DNA from: Pseudovibrio sp. Alg231-02 | GTDB taxonomy: Bacteria; Pseudomonadota; Alphaproteobacteria; Rhizobiales; Stappiaceae | Assembly: GCF_900143565.1 (NCBI RefSeq) | Contig: NZ_FREX01000001.1 | Span: 1,007,068-1,071,067 of the forward strand | Direction of reading: 5' to 3' | Length of the DNA: 64,000 nucleotides | Shown: positions 27,717-36,655 of the stretch, in pieces | How positions within the stretch are numbered: position 1 is the stretch's first letter | Layout of the letters: each line of letters opens with the position of its first letter | Notes under the pieces: model-generated | What the model was told of the DNA's origin: nothing | What the model saw: the letters and a program-made list of their open reading frames with translations, nothing else | The model's database searches: none | Made by a program: the position numbers and the translations under genes

Positions 27717-27990
27717 GTTCGGTTTCTCCTCTTTCGTGTCACTATATATCTGAGGGATGTTTACGACAGGGTCAAGACAAACTGCGGACAAATATGGTTT
27801 ATTTTTTAGTGAGTGAGGATATTTTCACGCAGCGTCAGATTCAGCTCTGCACACAGAATTGAGATTCATAGCTACATATTTACCCTTATCTCCTTCAGTT
27901 TATTCTGTAAAACTATCCCGAAAATTGCATGGGCGAGTTCTAGAGGCACTTTGCAGGACTACGCTTCAGATGATCGGGAGGGATCTTTTT

Positions 27991-29211
27991 ATGCACTTTG
28001 TTCGTACTGCTGCGCTTGGTTTGGTGGCTGGCACCTGCCTTACTGTGAGCGCACAAGCTGCCCAGTTGGGGCCGCGGCCTGCTTTTCTCGTTGAGCAGAT
28101 GCAAGAGAGCCCGTTGAAGGATAAGTTGCGCGCCTGTATCGGCAATCCTGCAAAGGCTTCCAGTTTCACGATCGGGCACCGTGGGGCTCCCCTGCAGTTT
28201 CCTGAGCATACGTTAGAGTCTTATCAAGCTGCAGCTGTGATGGGTGCGGGGGTGCAGGAATGCGATGTCACCTTCACCAAGGATAAGGAGCTGGTCTGCC
28301 GTCATTCTCAAAATGATCTGGCGACAACGACAGATATCCTCGCGACTGACCTGGCAAGCACGTGTGTTGCTCCGTTTACTGCTGCTGCCAATGGCGAGAA
28401 GGCAGCGGCGGAGTGCAGAACCTCTGAGATCACATTGGCAGAGTTCCAAGGTATCACTGGCAAGATGGACGCCTCTAATCCAGCTGCAACAACGGTTGAG
28501 GACTTCCTGAAAGGCACAGCTGACTGGCGCACGGACCTTTATGCGGCAGCTGGCGCTGGTGGCACTTTGATGACCCATGCTCAATCCATTGAGCTCTTCA
28601 AAAAACAGGGCGTTAAATTTACGCCGGAGTTGAAGCACCCGAGCGTGAAGATGCCGTTTGACGGGTTCACTCAGGAAGATTTCGCTCAGAAGCTGATTGA
28701 AGAGTATAAAGCAGCAGGTATTCCGGCTTCTGACGTTTATCCGCAGTCCTTCTTTTTGGATGACGTGCTGTACTGGATCAAGAATGAGCCTGAGTTTGGC
28801 AAGCAGGCCGTGTTCCTTGATGGTCGCTTCCGTATGCAGGGCTTTGACACATCTGATCCAACCAGCTTCAAGCCGTCCATGGCTGAGCTGAAAGAGATGG
28901 GTGTGAACTATATCTCCCCTCCTCTTTGGATGCTTGTCACTCTGGATAACGGGAAGATCGTGCCGTCGGCTTATGCAAAGGCTGCGAATGAGGCTGGCAT
29001 CAAGATCTTCACTTGGACGCTGGAGCGCTCTGGCCTGCTCTCTCACAACAAAGGCGGCTGGTACTATCGCAGCATCAATAATGCGATCACCAGCGAAGGC
29101 AGCGTTTATGAGCTGCTGGATGTGCTGGCACAGGACGTGAAGGTCAGCGGTGTGTTTTCTGACTGGCCAGCAACAGTGACATTTTACGCCAACTGCATGG
29201 GGATTGAGTAA
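27991..29211 (+). CDS. Periplasmic glycerophosphodiester phosphodiesterase
   Basis: A 406-residue GDPD-family enzyme that hydrolyses glycerophosphodiesters to glycerol 3-phosphate and an alcohol. A Sec signal ([25 protein letters not shown]) directs it to the periplasm. The catalytic motifs are [46 protein letters not shown] and FTPELKHPS, supplying the metal and acid-base residues. An insertion typical of GlpQ-like long forms covers the cysteine-containing part. The ATG at 27991 is set by a strong GGGAGG eight bases upstream; earlier in-frame Met codons (27859, 27970) lack one. It is monocistronic with a strong terminator. Confidence 0.9.
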   Translation: MHFVRTAALGLVAGTCLTVSAQAAQLGPRPAFLVEQMQESPLKDKLRACIGNPAKASSFTIGHRGAPLQFPEHTLESYQAAAVMGAGVQECDVTFTKDKELVCRHSQNDLATTTDILATDLASTCVAPFTAAANGEKAAAECRTSEITLAEFQGITGKMDASNPAATTVEDFLKGTADWRTDLYAAAGAGGTLMTHAQSIELFKKQGVKFTPELKHPSVKMPFDGFTQEDFAQKLIEEYKAAGIPASDVYPQSFFLDDVLYWIKNEPEFGKQAVFLDGRFRMQGFDTSDPTSFKPSMAELKEMGVNYISPPLWMLVTLDNGKIVPSAYAKAANEAGIKIFTWTLERSGLLSHNKGGWYYRSINNAITSEGSVYELLDVLAQDVKVSGVFSDWPATVTFYANCMGIE

Positions 29212-29241
29212 GCCCCTCTCCTGCACTGATTTGCAGTTTGG

Positions 29242-29271
29242 AAGCGCGCCTTACATGGCGCGCTTTTTTTT
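29242..29271 (+). terminator. Terminator after the glycerophosphodiesterase gene
   Basis: AAGCGCGCC and GGCGCGCTT form a perfect 9-bp stem with a 6-nt loop followed by T8. Confidence 0.93.
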
Positions 29272-29487
29272 GCGCTGTCCGCAGCGTAAGCCCTGCCACA
29301 CTCGTTAACCGATTTGCCCGCTGTCCCCGCAGTGCGTTTACCTTGTTCTCTTTAGCCAGCAAAAAAGCTTGACTCTCAAAAAAATATTTAGGGTCTCTAT
29401 TTTCGCCATTTTAACTCCTCATAAACCTCTACCCCAAGGGAATCCGCGGTCGAATATTAATGGGAGTTAACTTCGAGACGAATATTC

Positions 29488-29512
29488 GAATCTGTAAATA
29501 AAGCGTTGATTC
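29488..29512 (+). promoter_or_regulatory. Two GANTC (CcrM) sites upstream of ccrM
   Basis: GAATC at 29488-29492 and GATTC at 29508-29512 are 20 bp apart, 124-148 bp before the ccrM start. In Caulobacter, methylation of paired GANTC sites in the ccrM leader tunes its own transcription; here the role is inferred from position. Confidence 0.6.
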
Positions 29513-29536
29513 TAAAAGAATAAAAGATATCCACTA

Positions 29537-29553
29537 TTAACCTCTGGTTTACC
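29537..29553 (+). promoter_or_regulatory. CtrA-like box upstream of ccrM
   Basis: TTAACCTCTGGTTTACC resembles the CtrA consensus TTAA-N7-TTAAC with one substitution in the second half. A GGTAACCAT element follows 13 bp later. It is 83 bp before the ccrM start. CtrA control of ccrM is established in Caulobacter and Rhizobiales; this site is a candidate. Confidence 0.5.
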
Positions 29554-29557
29554 ATAG

Positions 29558-30733
<1,176 letters not shown>

Positions 30734-30809
30734 CGTCTTACACAGTTCGTGTGGCGACCTCGCCCCACGGTTTACAGGGTTTGTCCCTGCTTCATATCCA
30801 TATGACTTG

Positions 30810-30840
30810 GCCCTTGCCTTTCTAGGCGGGGGCTTTTTTT
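30810..30840 (+). terminator. Terminator after ccrM
   Basis: GCCCTTGCC and GGCGGGGGC pair with two G-U steps around a 6-nt loop and are followed by T7. Confidence 0.85.
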
Positions 30841-30988
30841 GTTTCACGAGTTTCTGAATGCTGCGTCTACTGAAGGTGAGCAATTAAGGGCTTTAAGCGT
30901 GATGAAGCTGCAACTTCTGCTAATCAGCCTCGCCCTACTTAAAGCCCACGCCCGCATGTCCAGTGAAATAATTAGAAGGTCAGCAAAT

Positions 30989-31861
30989 ATGCCCGTAAAT
31001 ACCCCGATCCCGTTGATAGCAGAGGATCACCTCATTTTCGGTACTATCCGTATCAAAAATGAGCGTTTTGCTTTGCCACAGCTTCCAAGTTCCTATTTCA
31101 TGAATGGGGACAATGAGTTCATTCGTCTGCGCTTGATGCATGCTAACGGCTTCAAGATTATGCCTAGAGAAACAACCACTGTGGTTGCATTTTCGGGGGA
31201 CTGGAACTCACGAGCTTCAATTACAGGTAATACTGAGCCTTATCAGCAGGTCACAAACCAGAGAACACACGCTACTTATTCTGACCAAACCGTAAACTAC
31301 CAGCACGATTACGACTACACTCAGACATTCCGCTATACCGACGACATAATTTTCGCCCCGTTAGGTCACACCAAGACTAATATGCTCACCACAATTGACC
31401 ACCTGAAAAAAAATGAAATCTCACTGAACAATCTGAGGTACAACAATCGAATAAAACAATACCTGCCCGATGGTATTTACTACATGTCTGAAGGCCCGCT
31501 AAGAGGTGCGTTTTTTGGGTGTCATTCCGAAATAACCAACGGCTTACTGACCCCGTTAAATATCGCAGATGCACGAACAGCTTATAGCTCTGTTCATACT
31601 GGTCATACGCTGATTACTCGAGAAGCAATGGTCGCCTTCGTCAACTCACTGCCTCAAGGTTTCTCCAATGCACCCTCGCTTTATCAGGCGGTTTTGCTTC
31701 TTGGTTCCAAGGAACAGAGTTTCCGCGTTTCTCAAAACGGGTTGTTGGGGCCCCTTATGACTGTCGCAACCAACACAAACTATTTTCCAGAGAATATGTT
31801 CAGCAGTCGAGATGAACAGTTCAATGTGGTGAAAAGCTTCATTAATAACTTTGAGGCTTAA
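30989..31861 (+). CDS. Uncharacterised protein (290 aa)
   Basis: A 290-residue protein I do not recognise. The start MPVNTPIPLIAEDHLIFG at 30989 is chosen because GAAGG lies nine bases upstream; in-frame Met codons at 30902 and 30839 would add a hydrophobic stretch that is probably untranslated. The body has aromatic and Asn/Thr-rich segments (YSDQTVNYQHDYDYTQTFRYTDDIIFAPLGHTK) suggesting beta structure, and a C-terminal part with LYQAVLLLGSKEQSF. There is no membrane segment, signal peptide or cysteine pair. It is AT-richer than its neighbours ccrM and tyrS and convergent with tyrS. It may be an acquired gene. No function is proposed. Confidence 0.65.
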   Translation: MPVNTPIPLIAEDHLIFGTIRIKNERFALPQLPSSYFMNGDNEFIRLRLMHANGFKIMPRETTTVVAFSGDWNSRASITGNTEPYQQVTNQRTHATYSDQTVNYQHDYDYTQTFRYTDDIIFAPLGHTKTNMLTTIDHLKKNEISLNNLRYNNRIKQYLPDGIYYMSEGPLRGAFFGCHSEITNGLLTPLNIADARTAYSSVHTGHTLITREAMVAFVNSLPQGFSNAPSLYQAVLLLGSKEQSFRVSQNGLLGPLMTVATNTNYFPENMFSSRDEQFNVVKSFINNFEA

Positions 31862-31878
31862 GCGACAGGTGTCTATGG

Positions 31879-31907
31879 AAGATGGCCAGCAGCAAGCTGA
31901 CCATCTT
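31879..31907. terminator. Hairpin between convergent genes (possible terminator)
   Basis: AAGATGGCCAGC and GCTGACCATCTT pair over 12 positions with one mismatch and a 5-nt loop between the unknown gene and tyrS. It lacks a T-run, so intrinsic termination is uncertain. Confidence 0.4.
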
Positions 31908-31915
31908 GATCCACT

Positions 31916-33187
31916 TTAACCGAACTCCACCAGCGCCTTACGGCGCTTGCCAACCGCTAGGGTCAGCCTTTCACCCGGTTTCAGGTCGCCTTCTGAAATC
32001 ACCCGGGTTTCTTCCAGGACGATGGATGTATTCAGACGAACACCGCCGCCGCGGATGAGGTGGCGGGCTTCGCTGTTGGTGGTGGCGAAGCCGGTTTTTA
32101 CCAGCAGGTCCAGGAGACCGAGTGGTTTGGCGAGGAGGGAGAGAGGTAGCTCGTGGGTTGGCTGAGAGAGGTCTTCCTGACCGCTGAACAGAGCTTCTCC
32201 CTGCTGAAGCGCTGCTTCTGCTGCGGCCAGACCGTGGACGATGCCGGTGACTTGTGTTGCCAGTATCTTTTTGGCCTCATTCAGCTCCTGCCCTTGTAAG
32301 GAAGACAGGCGGTCGATTTCGCCCAGTGGTAGATCGGTGAAGAGTTTCAGTAGCCGAGGTACATCAGCATCATCCGCATTGCGCCAGAACTGCCAGAAGC
32401 CGAAGCTGGACAGGCGGGATGGGTTGAGCCACACCGCGCCTTCTGCGGTTTTGCCCATTTTGCTGCCCGAGGCTGTTGTCAGCAATGGCAGTGTGAAGCC
32501 AAAGAGCTGACTGCCTGAGCGGCGTCCAAGGTCCACACCATTGACGATGTTGCCCCATTGATCAGAACCGCCGATCTGCAATGTGCAGTCGAAACGTTGG
32601 TTGAGCTCAACAAAATCAACAGCTTGCAACATCATGTAGCAGAACTCGAGCACGGAGAGTGGTTGTTGTGCCTCAAGGCGGGAGCGGACGCTGTCGAAGG
32701 TCATCATGCGGTTGACGGTGAAGTGCGTGCCGAAGTCCCGCAGGAACTCGAGGAAGCGGAATTCATCCAACCATTCAGCGTTGTTGACGATTTGGCCCTG
32801 TCCTTCAGACAAGTCGAAGAGGCGTTCTACGGTTGCGCGGATACCTACGAGATTGTGTTCTATCTGCGTATCATCCAGCAGTGGTCGGCTTTCGGAGCGG
32901 AAGCTTGGGTCGCCTACGCGCGTGGTACCGCCGCCCACCAACAGGATTGGTTTGTGTCCGGTTTTCTGCAACCAGCGCATGGCCATTAATGGCAGCAGGT
33001 GGCCGACATGCAGGCTGTCAGCCGTTGCATCAAATCCAGCGTATGCTGTGATGGGGCCTGCTTGGAGTTTTTCGTCCAGCGCTTCCAAATCCGTGCATTG
33101 ATGCAGGAAACCGCGATCGATCAGCAGTTGAAGGGCTTCAGATTTGGGACGGAAGCAGCGCGTTGTATCTACCATTGTATGTTTCAT
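31916..33187 (-). CDS. tyrS: Tyrosine--tRNA ligase
   Basis: Tyrosyl-tRNA synthetase (423 residues), a class I enzyme charging tRNA-Tyr. The HIGH-type signature is DSLHVGHLLPLMAM, the tyrosine-binding region includes YAGFDATADSLHVG and CYMMLQAVDFVELN, QIGGSDQWGNIVNG is characteristic, and the KMSKS-type loop is SKMGKTAEG. The C-terminal 60 residues form an S4 RNA-binding domain (EARHLIRGGGVRLN). The ATG at 33187 follows AAGGAG, but that site is locked in an 8-bp hairpin. Upstream lie an intrinsic terminator and a short ORF with three Tyr codons, so attenuation by charged tRNA-Tyr is predicted. Confidence 0.97.
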   Translation of the reverse strand: MKHTMVDTTRCFRPKSEALQLLIDRGFLHQCTDLEALDEKLQAGPITAYAGFDATADSLHVGHLLPLMAMRWLQKTGHKPILLVGGGTTRVGDPSFRSESRPLLDDTQIEHNLVGIRATVERLFDLSEGQGQIVNNAEWLDEFRFLEFLRDFGTHFTVNRMMTFDSVRSRLEAQQPLSVLEFCYMMLQAVDFVELNQRFDCTLQIGGSDQWGNIVNGVDLGRRSGSQLFGFTLPLLTTASGSKMGKTAEGAVWLNPSRLSSFGFWQFWRNADDADVPRLLKLFTDLPLGEIDRLSSLQGQELNEAKKILATQVTGIVHGLAAAEAALQQGEALFSGQEDLSQPTHELPLSLLAKPLGLLDLLVKTGFATTNSEARHLIRGGGVRLNTSIVLEETRVISEGDLKPGERLTLAVGKRRKALVEFG

Positions 33188-33190
33188 AAT

Positions 33191-33215
33191 GCTCTCCTTC
33201 GCCGCGCAGGAGAGC
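33191..33215 (-). promoter_or_regulatory. Hairpin sequestering the tyrS Shine-Dalgarno
   Basis: On the minus strand GCTCTCCT and AGGAGAGC form a perfect 8-bp stem with a 9-nt loop. The 3' arm contains the AAGGAG of tyrS and ends three bases before the ATG. This would limit translation initiation unless the stem is opened; effect is inferred. Confidence 0.7.
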
Positions 33216-33216
33216 T

Positions 33217-33248
33217 AAAACACAAAAGCCGCCTACGCGGCGGCTTTT
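33217..33248 (-). terminator. Intrinsic terminator in the tyrS leader (attenuator)
   Basis: On the minus strand AAAAGCCGCC and GGCGGCTTTT form a perfect 10-bp stem with a GCGTA loop, followed by GTGTTTT. It lies between a Tyr-rich leader ORF and tyrS. A GC-only 7-nt segment at 33288-33294, inside the leader ORF, is complementary to its first arm (33238-33244) and could form a competing antiterminator. Confidence 0.8.
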
Positions 33249-33274
33249 GGTTCTGACCTCAATTTTACATGAGT

Positions 33275-33349
33275 TTATAGGAACGCGGCCGCCGATATGT
33301 CGGGCGCATAATAATAAACCGCAGAAATGATGGTCAGGCTATTGTTCAT
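33275..33349 (-). CDS. Tyr-rich leader peptide of tyrS (24 aa)
   Basis: A 24-codon ORF on the minus strand beginning MNNSLTIISAV, followed by three consecutive TAT Tyr codons (codons 12-14, 33316-33308), then APDIS and ending AAAFL before TAA. It lies 26 bp upstream of the terminator hairpin and 87 bp upstream of tyrS. The codons just after the Tyr run contain CGGCGGC, able to pair with the terminator's ascending arm. A small CCGA/TCGG stem overlaps codons 15-19. It is the expected geometry for ribosome-stalling attenuation. No good Shine-Dalgarno is visible, and the promoter-like elements place transcription start near its ATG, so it may be translated leaderless, as reported for the trp leader of Sinorhizobium. 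Coding function is inferred. Confidence 0.7.
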   Translation of the reverse strand: MNNSLTIISAVYYYAPDISAAAFL

Positions 33350-33354
33350 GCCCA

Positions 33355-33386
33355 AGTGTATGACCGCAACGGCCCTGCCCTGTCAA
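33355..33386 (-). promoter_or_regulatory. Predicted promoter of the tyrS leader
   Basis: On the minus strand a perfect TTGACA (33386-33381) is followed 18-20 bp later by CATACACT as a weak -10. The predicted start is within a few bases of the leader ORF's ATG at 33349. Confidence 0.55.
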
Positions 33387-33420
33387 GAAAGTTTTGGCAG
33401 TTTGTGCTACTCGGCGCTCC

Positions 33421-34119
33421 TCAAGCCGTACTTTTGAGCATATTCAGCTTTTTGATGAGACCGGCTAACTCTTTCATATCATTAAAGATTGCCATAGGGT
33501 TTTGCTGTTCAAGGCGGCTGTGTAAATCTGCGTTGCCGTGGGAGGCTCCGGTGAAGCCGAGGGCGGTCATGCCTGCTGCCCGGGCTGCTTGCAAGCCGAG
33601 GTGGCTGTCTTCAACAACAATACATTTTTCGGGAGCGACGCCCATCTCGCTTGCTGCTTTCAGGAACACATCTGGCGCTGGCTTGCCCTTTTCAACCAGA
33701 TCAGCCGAGAAATATTTATTCTCAAACCGATCATATAGATTTGTGAGCTTGAGGGTATGTTCCAGGCGGTCCATGGAACTGCCAGAGGCGATGCACATTT
33801 GCAAATTCGGGAATGAGTTGTCCAACTCATGCAATGCTTCATGGATGCCAGCGATTGGCTTGAGATGCTGCTCAAAGGCTGCCTTTAGCGCCTCATCCTG
33901 ATTTACGATCGCCTCGTGGTGGCGAATGTTGACGCCAATTTCCGCTTCAACCTGGCTGAATACTTCTGCAGATGACACACCGCAGAAGCGGGCGATCATT
34001 TCTTCCGTGCTGATCGGGTATCCAGCTTTGGTGAAGCCTTCGGCCTCGACCTGACAGCCAATCCACTCGCTGTCAATCAAACAGCCGTCGCAATCCCAAA
34101 TGAGTAAATCGTAGTTCAT
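33421..34119 (-). CDS. HAD-superfamily phosphatase (beta-phosphoglucomutase-like)
   Basis: A 232-residue HAD-IA hydrolase. Motif I is LLIWDCDGCLIDSEW with the nucleophile Asp; motif II is CIASGSS; motif III/IV is KPAPDVFLKAASEMGVAPEKCIVVEDSHLGLQAARAAGM. The four-helix cap lies at residues 15-85. It resembles phosphoglycolate, sugar-phosphate or beta-phosphoglucomutase-like enzymes, and the substrate cannot be read from sequence. The ATG at 34119 is preferred over an in-frame TTG at 34131. It is upstream of tyrS on the same strand but separated by the tyrS promoter and leader. Confidence 0.87.
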   Translation of the reverse strand: MNYDLLIWDCDGCLIDSEWIGCQVEAEGFTKAGYPISTEEMIARFCGVSSAEVFSQVEAEIGVNIRHHEAIVNQDEALKAAFEQHLKPIAGIHEALHELDNSFPNLQMCIASGSSMDRLEHTLKLTNLYDRFENKYFSADLVEKGKPAPDVFLKAASEMGVAPEKCIVVEDSHLGLQAARAAGMTALGFTGASHGNADLHSRLEQQNPMAIFNDMKELAGLIKKLNMLKSTA

Positions 34120-34213
34120 AAGCAAATCCAATTGGTTATATCAGGCACAGTGTTGTCAGCAAGAATGGCATTTTCATGATACCGCGGGGGTTCATTACAA
34201 CTTATCCTCGCAG

Positions 34214-34263
34214 ACCTAGCACAGTTTCAGCTCGACCTAGGAGATTTACTCCCAAAAACCTAG
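34214..34263 (+). repeat. Three ACCTAG direct repeats upstream of the GT11 gene
   Basis: ACCTAG occurs at 34214, 34235 and 34258, spaced 21 and 23 bp (about two helical turns) apart, roughly 70-115 bp before the fucosyltransferase start. The same-face spacing suggests an activator or repressor array; this is a candidate only. Confidence 0.4.
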
Positions 34264-34330
34264 TAGTGAGCCTTTGCCAAAGCTCCGGTAGGCTGAGGGG
34301 TAAACACGCTGATTTGTGTACGGGGGACGT

Positions 34331-35260
34331 ATGTCAGTTGCTTCTCAGGTGCGAAAGTCTGGTGCTGCGCGACGGCGCAAGCTCAAAACAACATTGATTG
34401 TCCGTATCCGTGGCGGCATTGGCAATCAGCTTTTTCAGTATGCTTTTGGGCGGAAAATCGCGCTTGAAACGGGGATGAAACTTCGTTTCGACCACAGTGA
34501 GTACGCGCAGTACTTCAACCGCTCCTATTGCCTCAACCTTTTCAAAACGCAAGGCTTATCTGCTACTGAATCTGAAATGTCTGCAGTGCTTTGGCCAGCG
34601 CAGGGGTTTGGGCAAACCGTCAAGATATGCCGCAAGTTCTATCCCTTCTACCAGCGCCGCTACATCCGCGAGGATGAGTTGCTGCGAGATGGAGATACTC
34701 CCGTCTTCAAGCAAAGCGCTTATCTGGACGGGTATTGGCAAAAGTGGGAGATGCCATTCTCCATCATGGAGCAGTTGCGAGAAGAGATCACGCTCAAGAA
34801 ACCAATGGTGCTTGAGCGGCTGAAACTGCTGCAACGAATTAACTCCGGGCCATCCGTTGCCTTGCATGTGCGCTATGGCGATTATAGTCAGGCGCACAAT
34901 CTGCAGAATTTTGGACTGTGCTCTGCTGGCTATTACAAGGGTGCGATGGATTTCCTCTCAGAGCGCATTCCCGGCCTGACCTTCTATGTCTTCTCCGACA
35001 GTCCTGAACGAGCGCGCGAAGTGGTTCCGCAGCAAAACAATGTGTTTTTTGCGGATCCGATGCAGGATGGAAAAGACTATGAAGATCTGTTGGTTATGTC
35101 ATCTTGCGATCACATCGTCACCGCCAACAGCACCTTCAGCTGGTGGGCTGCTTTTTTGAACGGGAATGAAGAGAAACACGTGATAGCGCCGCTTAAGTGG
35201 TTCAAGAACCCCAATCTGGATGACAGTTTGATCGTTCCGCCGCACTGGCAGCGATTATAG
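34331..35260 (+). CDS. Alpha-1,2-fucosyltransferase-like glycosyltransferase, family GT11
   Basis: A 309-residue GT11 enzyme. The start VRIRGGIGNQLFQYAFGRKIALETG is the family signature for GDP-fucose binding. Motif I reads VALHVRYGDY, with Tyr where Arg is common in HxRRGD. The C-terminal motif is HIVTANSTFSWWAAFLNG. Family members add fucose in alpha-1,2 linkage to surface glycans. The ATG at 34331 follows GGGGGA; a GTG at 34316 is less likely. It is convergent with a GT61 gene, so a surface polysaccharide decoration pair is plausible. Confidence 0.88.
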   Translation: MSVASQVRKSGAARRRKLKTTLIVRIRGGIGNQLFQYAFGRKIALETGMKLRFDHSEYAQYFNRSYCLNLFKTQGLSATESEMSAVLWPAQGFGQTVKICRKFYPFYQRRYIREDELLRDGDTPVFKQSAYLDGYWQKWEMPFSIMEQLREEITLKKPMVLERLKLLQRINSGPSVALHVRYGDYSQAHNLQNFGLCSAGYYKGAMDFLSERIPGLTFYVFSDSPERAREVVPQQNNVFFADPMQDGKDYEDLLVMSSCDHIVTANSTFSWWAAFLNGNEEKHVIAPLKWFKNPNLDDSLIVPPHWQRL

Positions 35261-35282
35261 TGCCTGCAATGCCCAAGTCGGT

Positions 35283-36479
35283 TTAAGCGAGTTCCAAAGC
35301 ATCAACTTCGTGCAGGATCTGTCCGATTGCGTTTTGAGACAGAGAGAAGTGTTGGTGCGCGCCGCTCTTTTCTCCGATAACCGGCGCGTATCTTAGCCCC
35401 CGTACATGTGCGAGCCATGCATAAGCGCTCTGGACGTAATCTGCAGGGAAGATCTCAATCAGCTTGCCGCCTGCTTGTGTGAACAGCAGGTTTGTCAGGC
35501 CTGCGCCGTGGGTTCCAACGATGATTCTGGCGTTGTTGAAGAGTTCCACCTGCTCTTTGTGGCTTAGTTTGCCGGGAATGACGCTTTGAAAACCCCGTGC
35601 CTCCAACTGCTCTTTGAGTGACTTCTCGTTCACTATTCGGCGTGTTTTTGCATCATCTCGCGCGATATAGATCCTTGTGGCTGGCGTCTTGTGCATATCA
35701 AGTTGGTATGCTGCCAAATAATGCGTCGCAACCATAGATGCTGCCTGCTCGCTGGCTGGGACTCTGTATTCGCAGTTCATTGCTGGCGTGCAGTGAAACA
35801 ACGTCTTGCAATGGATGCGTTCGTTCGCTTTGCACTCTTCCAGGCTGAGAAGAGGCGTCTCCTGAGCCAGATGCTCGTAAAACTCTTTCTGAAACTCTGG
35901 GATATTTTCCCGAAGCAGTATTTTCAGCGGGAATGTCAGCGGCCCCAGTTGCTCTAGCAGAAACAGAAGCGGGAAGGCTACATCGCACAGGAAGTGGTAG
36001 TAGTGGCGATGACCAGCGGCCATGCCCAGCATGTTGATGGCTGCAGTCTGGATCGTCCTGTCCTTTAACCGCGCAAACCGCATGGTGTTGGGTGCTGCGG
36101 CTTCTATCTGGCGATGTTGCGCCTTTAAGACGGTTGCTCCGGTGCTGCCGAGGACCAGTGCATCAACGAGCTTATACATCCTGAGCTGCGTGTGACCGGC
36201 GGGGGTGATTGGCAAAGGATAGCGGCTTTGCTCCAATGCGCCGTGTTCTTCAAAAAACGCCTGCATCTCTTGCGGCAGCGCACGAGAGCTGCGCTCATCA
36301 ACGGTTAGCAAGTGTTCATTTGGTGCAAGCCTTGGGTTTGCATTGTCTGGAAAAAAGTTGTTTCGATCACCGATGGACGGGAAGGTTCTGGCAAGGGTCG
36401 ATTGCACCCGGAACCGAAGTTGCCGACTTGTTGGCAGCCAACTGCGCCATTTAGGTGCCTTACGCATCCCCCACCTCAC
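35283..36479 (-). CDS. Glycosyltransferase family 61 (DUF563) protein
   Basis: A 398-residue GT61-type protein. The characteristic C-terminal region is RIYIARDDAKTRRIVNEKSLKEQLEARGFQSVIPGKLSHKEQVELFNNARIIVGTHGAGLTNLLF, with HGAGLTN as the family hallmark, and the middle includes HYYHFLCDVAFPLLFLL. GT61 enzymes transfer xylose or related sugars in plants and act on capsule or LPS-type glycans in bacteria. No signal peptide is evident; the basic N-terminus (MRKAPKWRSWLPTS) could associate with the membrane. It is convergent with the GT11 gene across 22 bp. The acceptor is unknown. Confidence 0.85.
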   Translation of the reverse strand: MRWGMRKAPKWRSWLPTSRQLRFRVQSTLARTFPSIGDRNNFFPDNANPRLAPNEHLLTVDERSSRALPQEMQAFFEEHGALEQSRYPLPITPAGHTQLRMYKLVDALVLGSTGATVLKAQHRQIEAAAPNTMRFARLKDRTIQTAAINMLGMAAGHRHYYHFLCDVAFPLLFLLEQLGPLTFPLKILLRENIPEFQKEFYEHLAQETPLLSLEECKANERIHCKTLFHCTPAMNCEYRVPASEQAASMVATHYLAAYQLDMHKTPATRIYIARDDAKTRRIVNEKSLKEQLEARGFQSVIPGKLSHKEQVELFNNARIIVGTHGAGLTNLLFTQAGGKLIEIFPADYVQSAYAWLAHVRGLRYAPVIGEKSGAHQHFSLSQNAIGQILHEVDALELA

Positions 36480-36595
36480 CCGTTTTATCTGCTAAGCACG
36501 AATGACCGTATACCGGGCAGGACACTGCCAGTATCCGCATATTCTGATCAATCAATATCCATGGGCATCGGTATGGGCATGGATTGGGCCGCACA

Positions 36596-36631
36596 GAAAA
36601 AAGCCCGGCGTCTTTTTCAAGAGCCGGGCTA
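36596..36631 (-). terminator. Terminator after gcvPB
   Basis: On the minus strand AGCCCGGC and GCCGGGCT form a perfect stem with a 13-nt loop, followed by TTTTTTC. It ends the gcv operon. Confidence 0.88.
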
Positions 36632-36655
36632 TAAGTTTTTACAGAAAGCTCGTTG

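Noticed and set aside
28213-29226. Minus-strand open frame of 337 codons over the glycerophosphodiesterase gene
   Set aside because: The plus-strand frame carries a signal peptide and all GDPD motifs, so this is a shadow.
33224-33248. Reading the tyrS leader hairpin only as the terminator of the HAD gene
   Set aside because: It is 170 bp beyond the HAD stop and lies downstream of a promoter-like TTGACA and a Tyr-rich ORF, so an attenuator explains its position better. It could still stop HAD readthrough.
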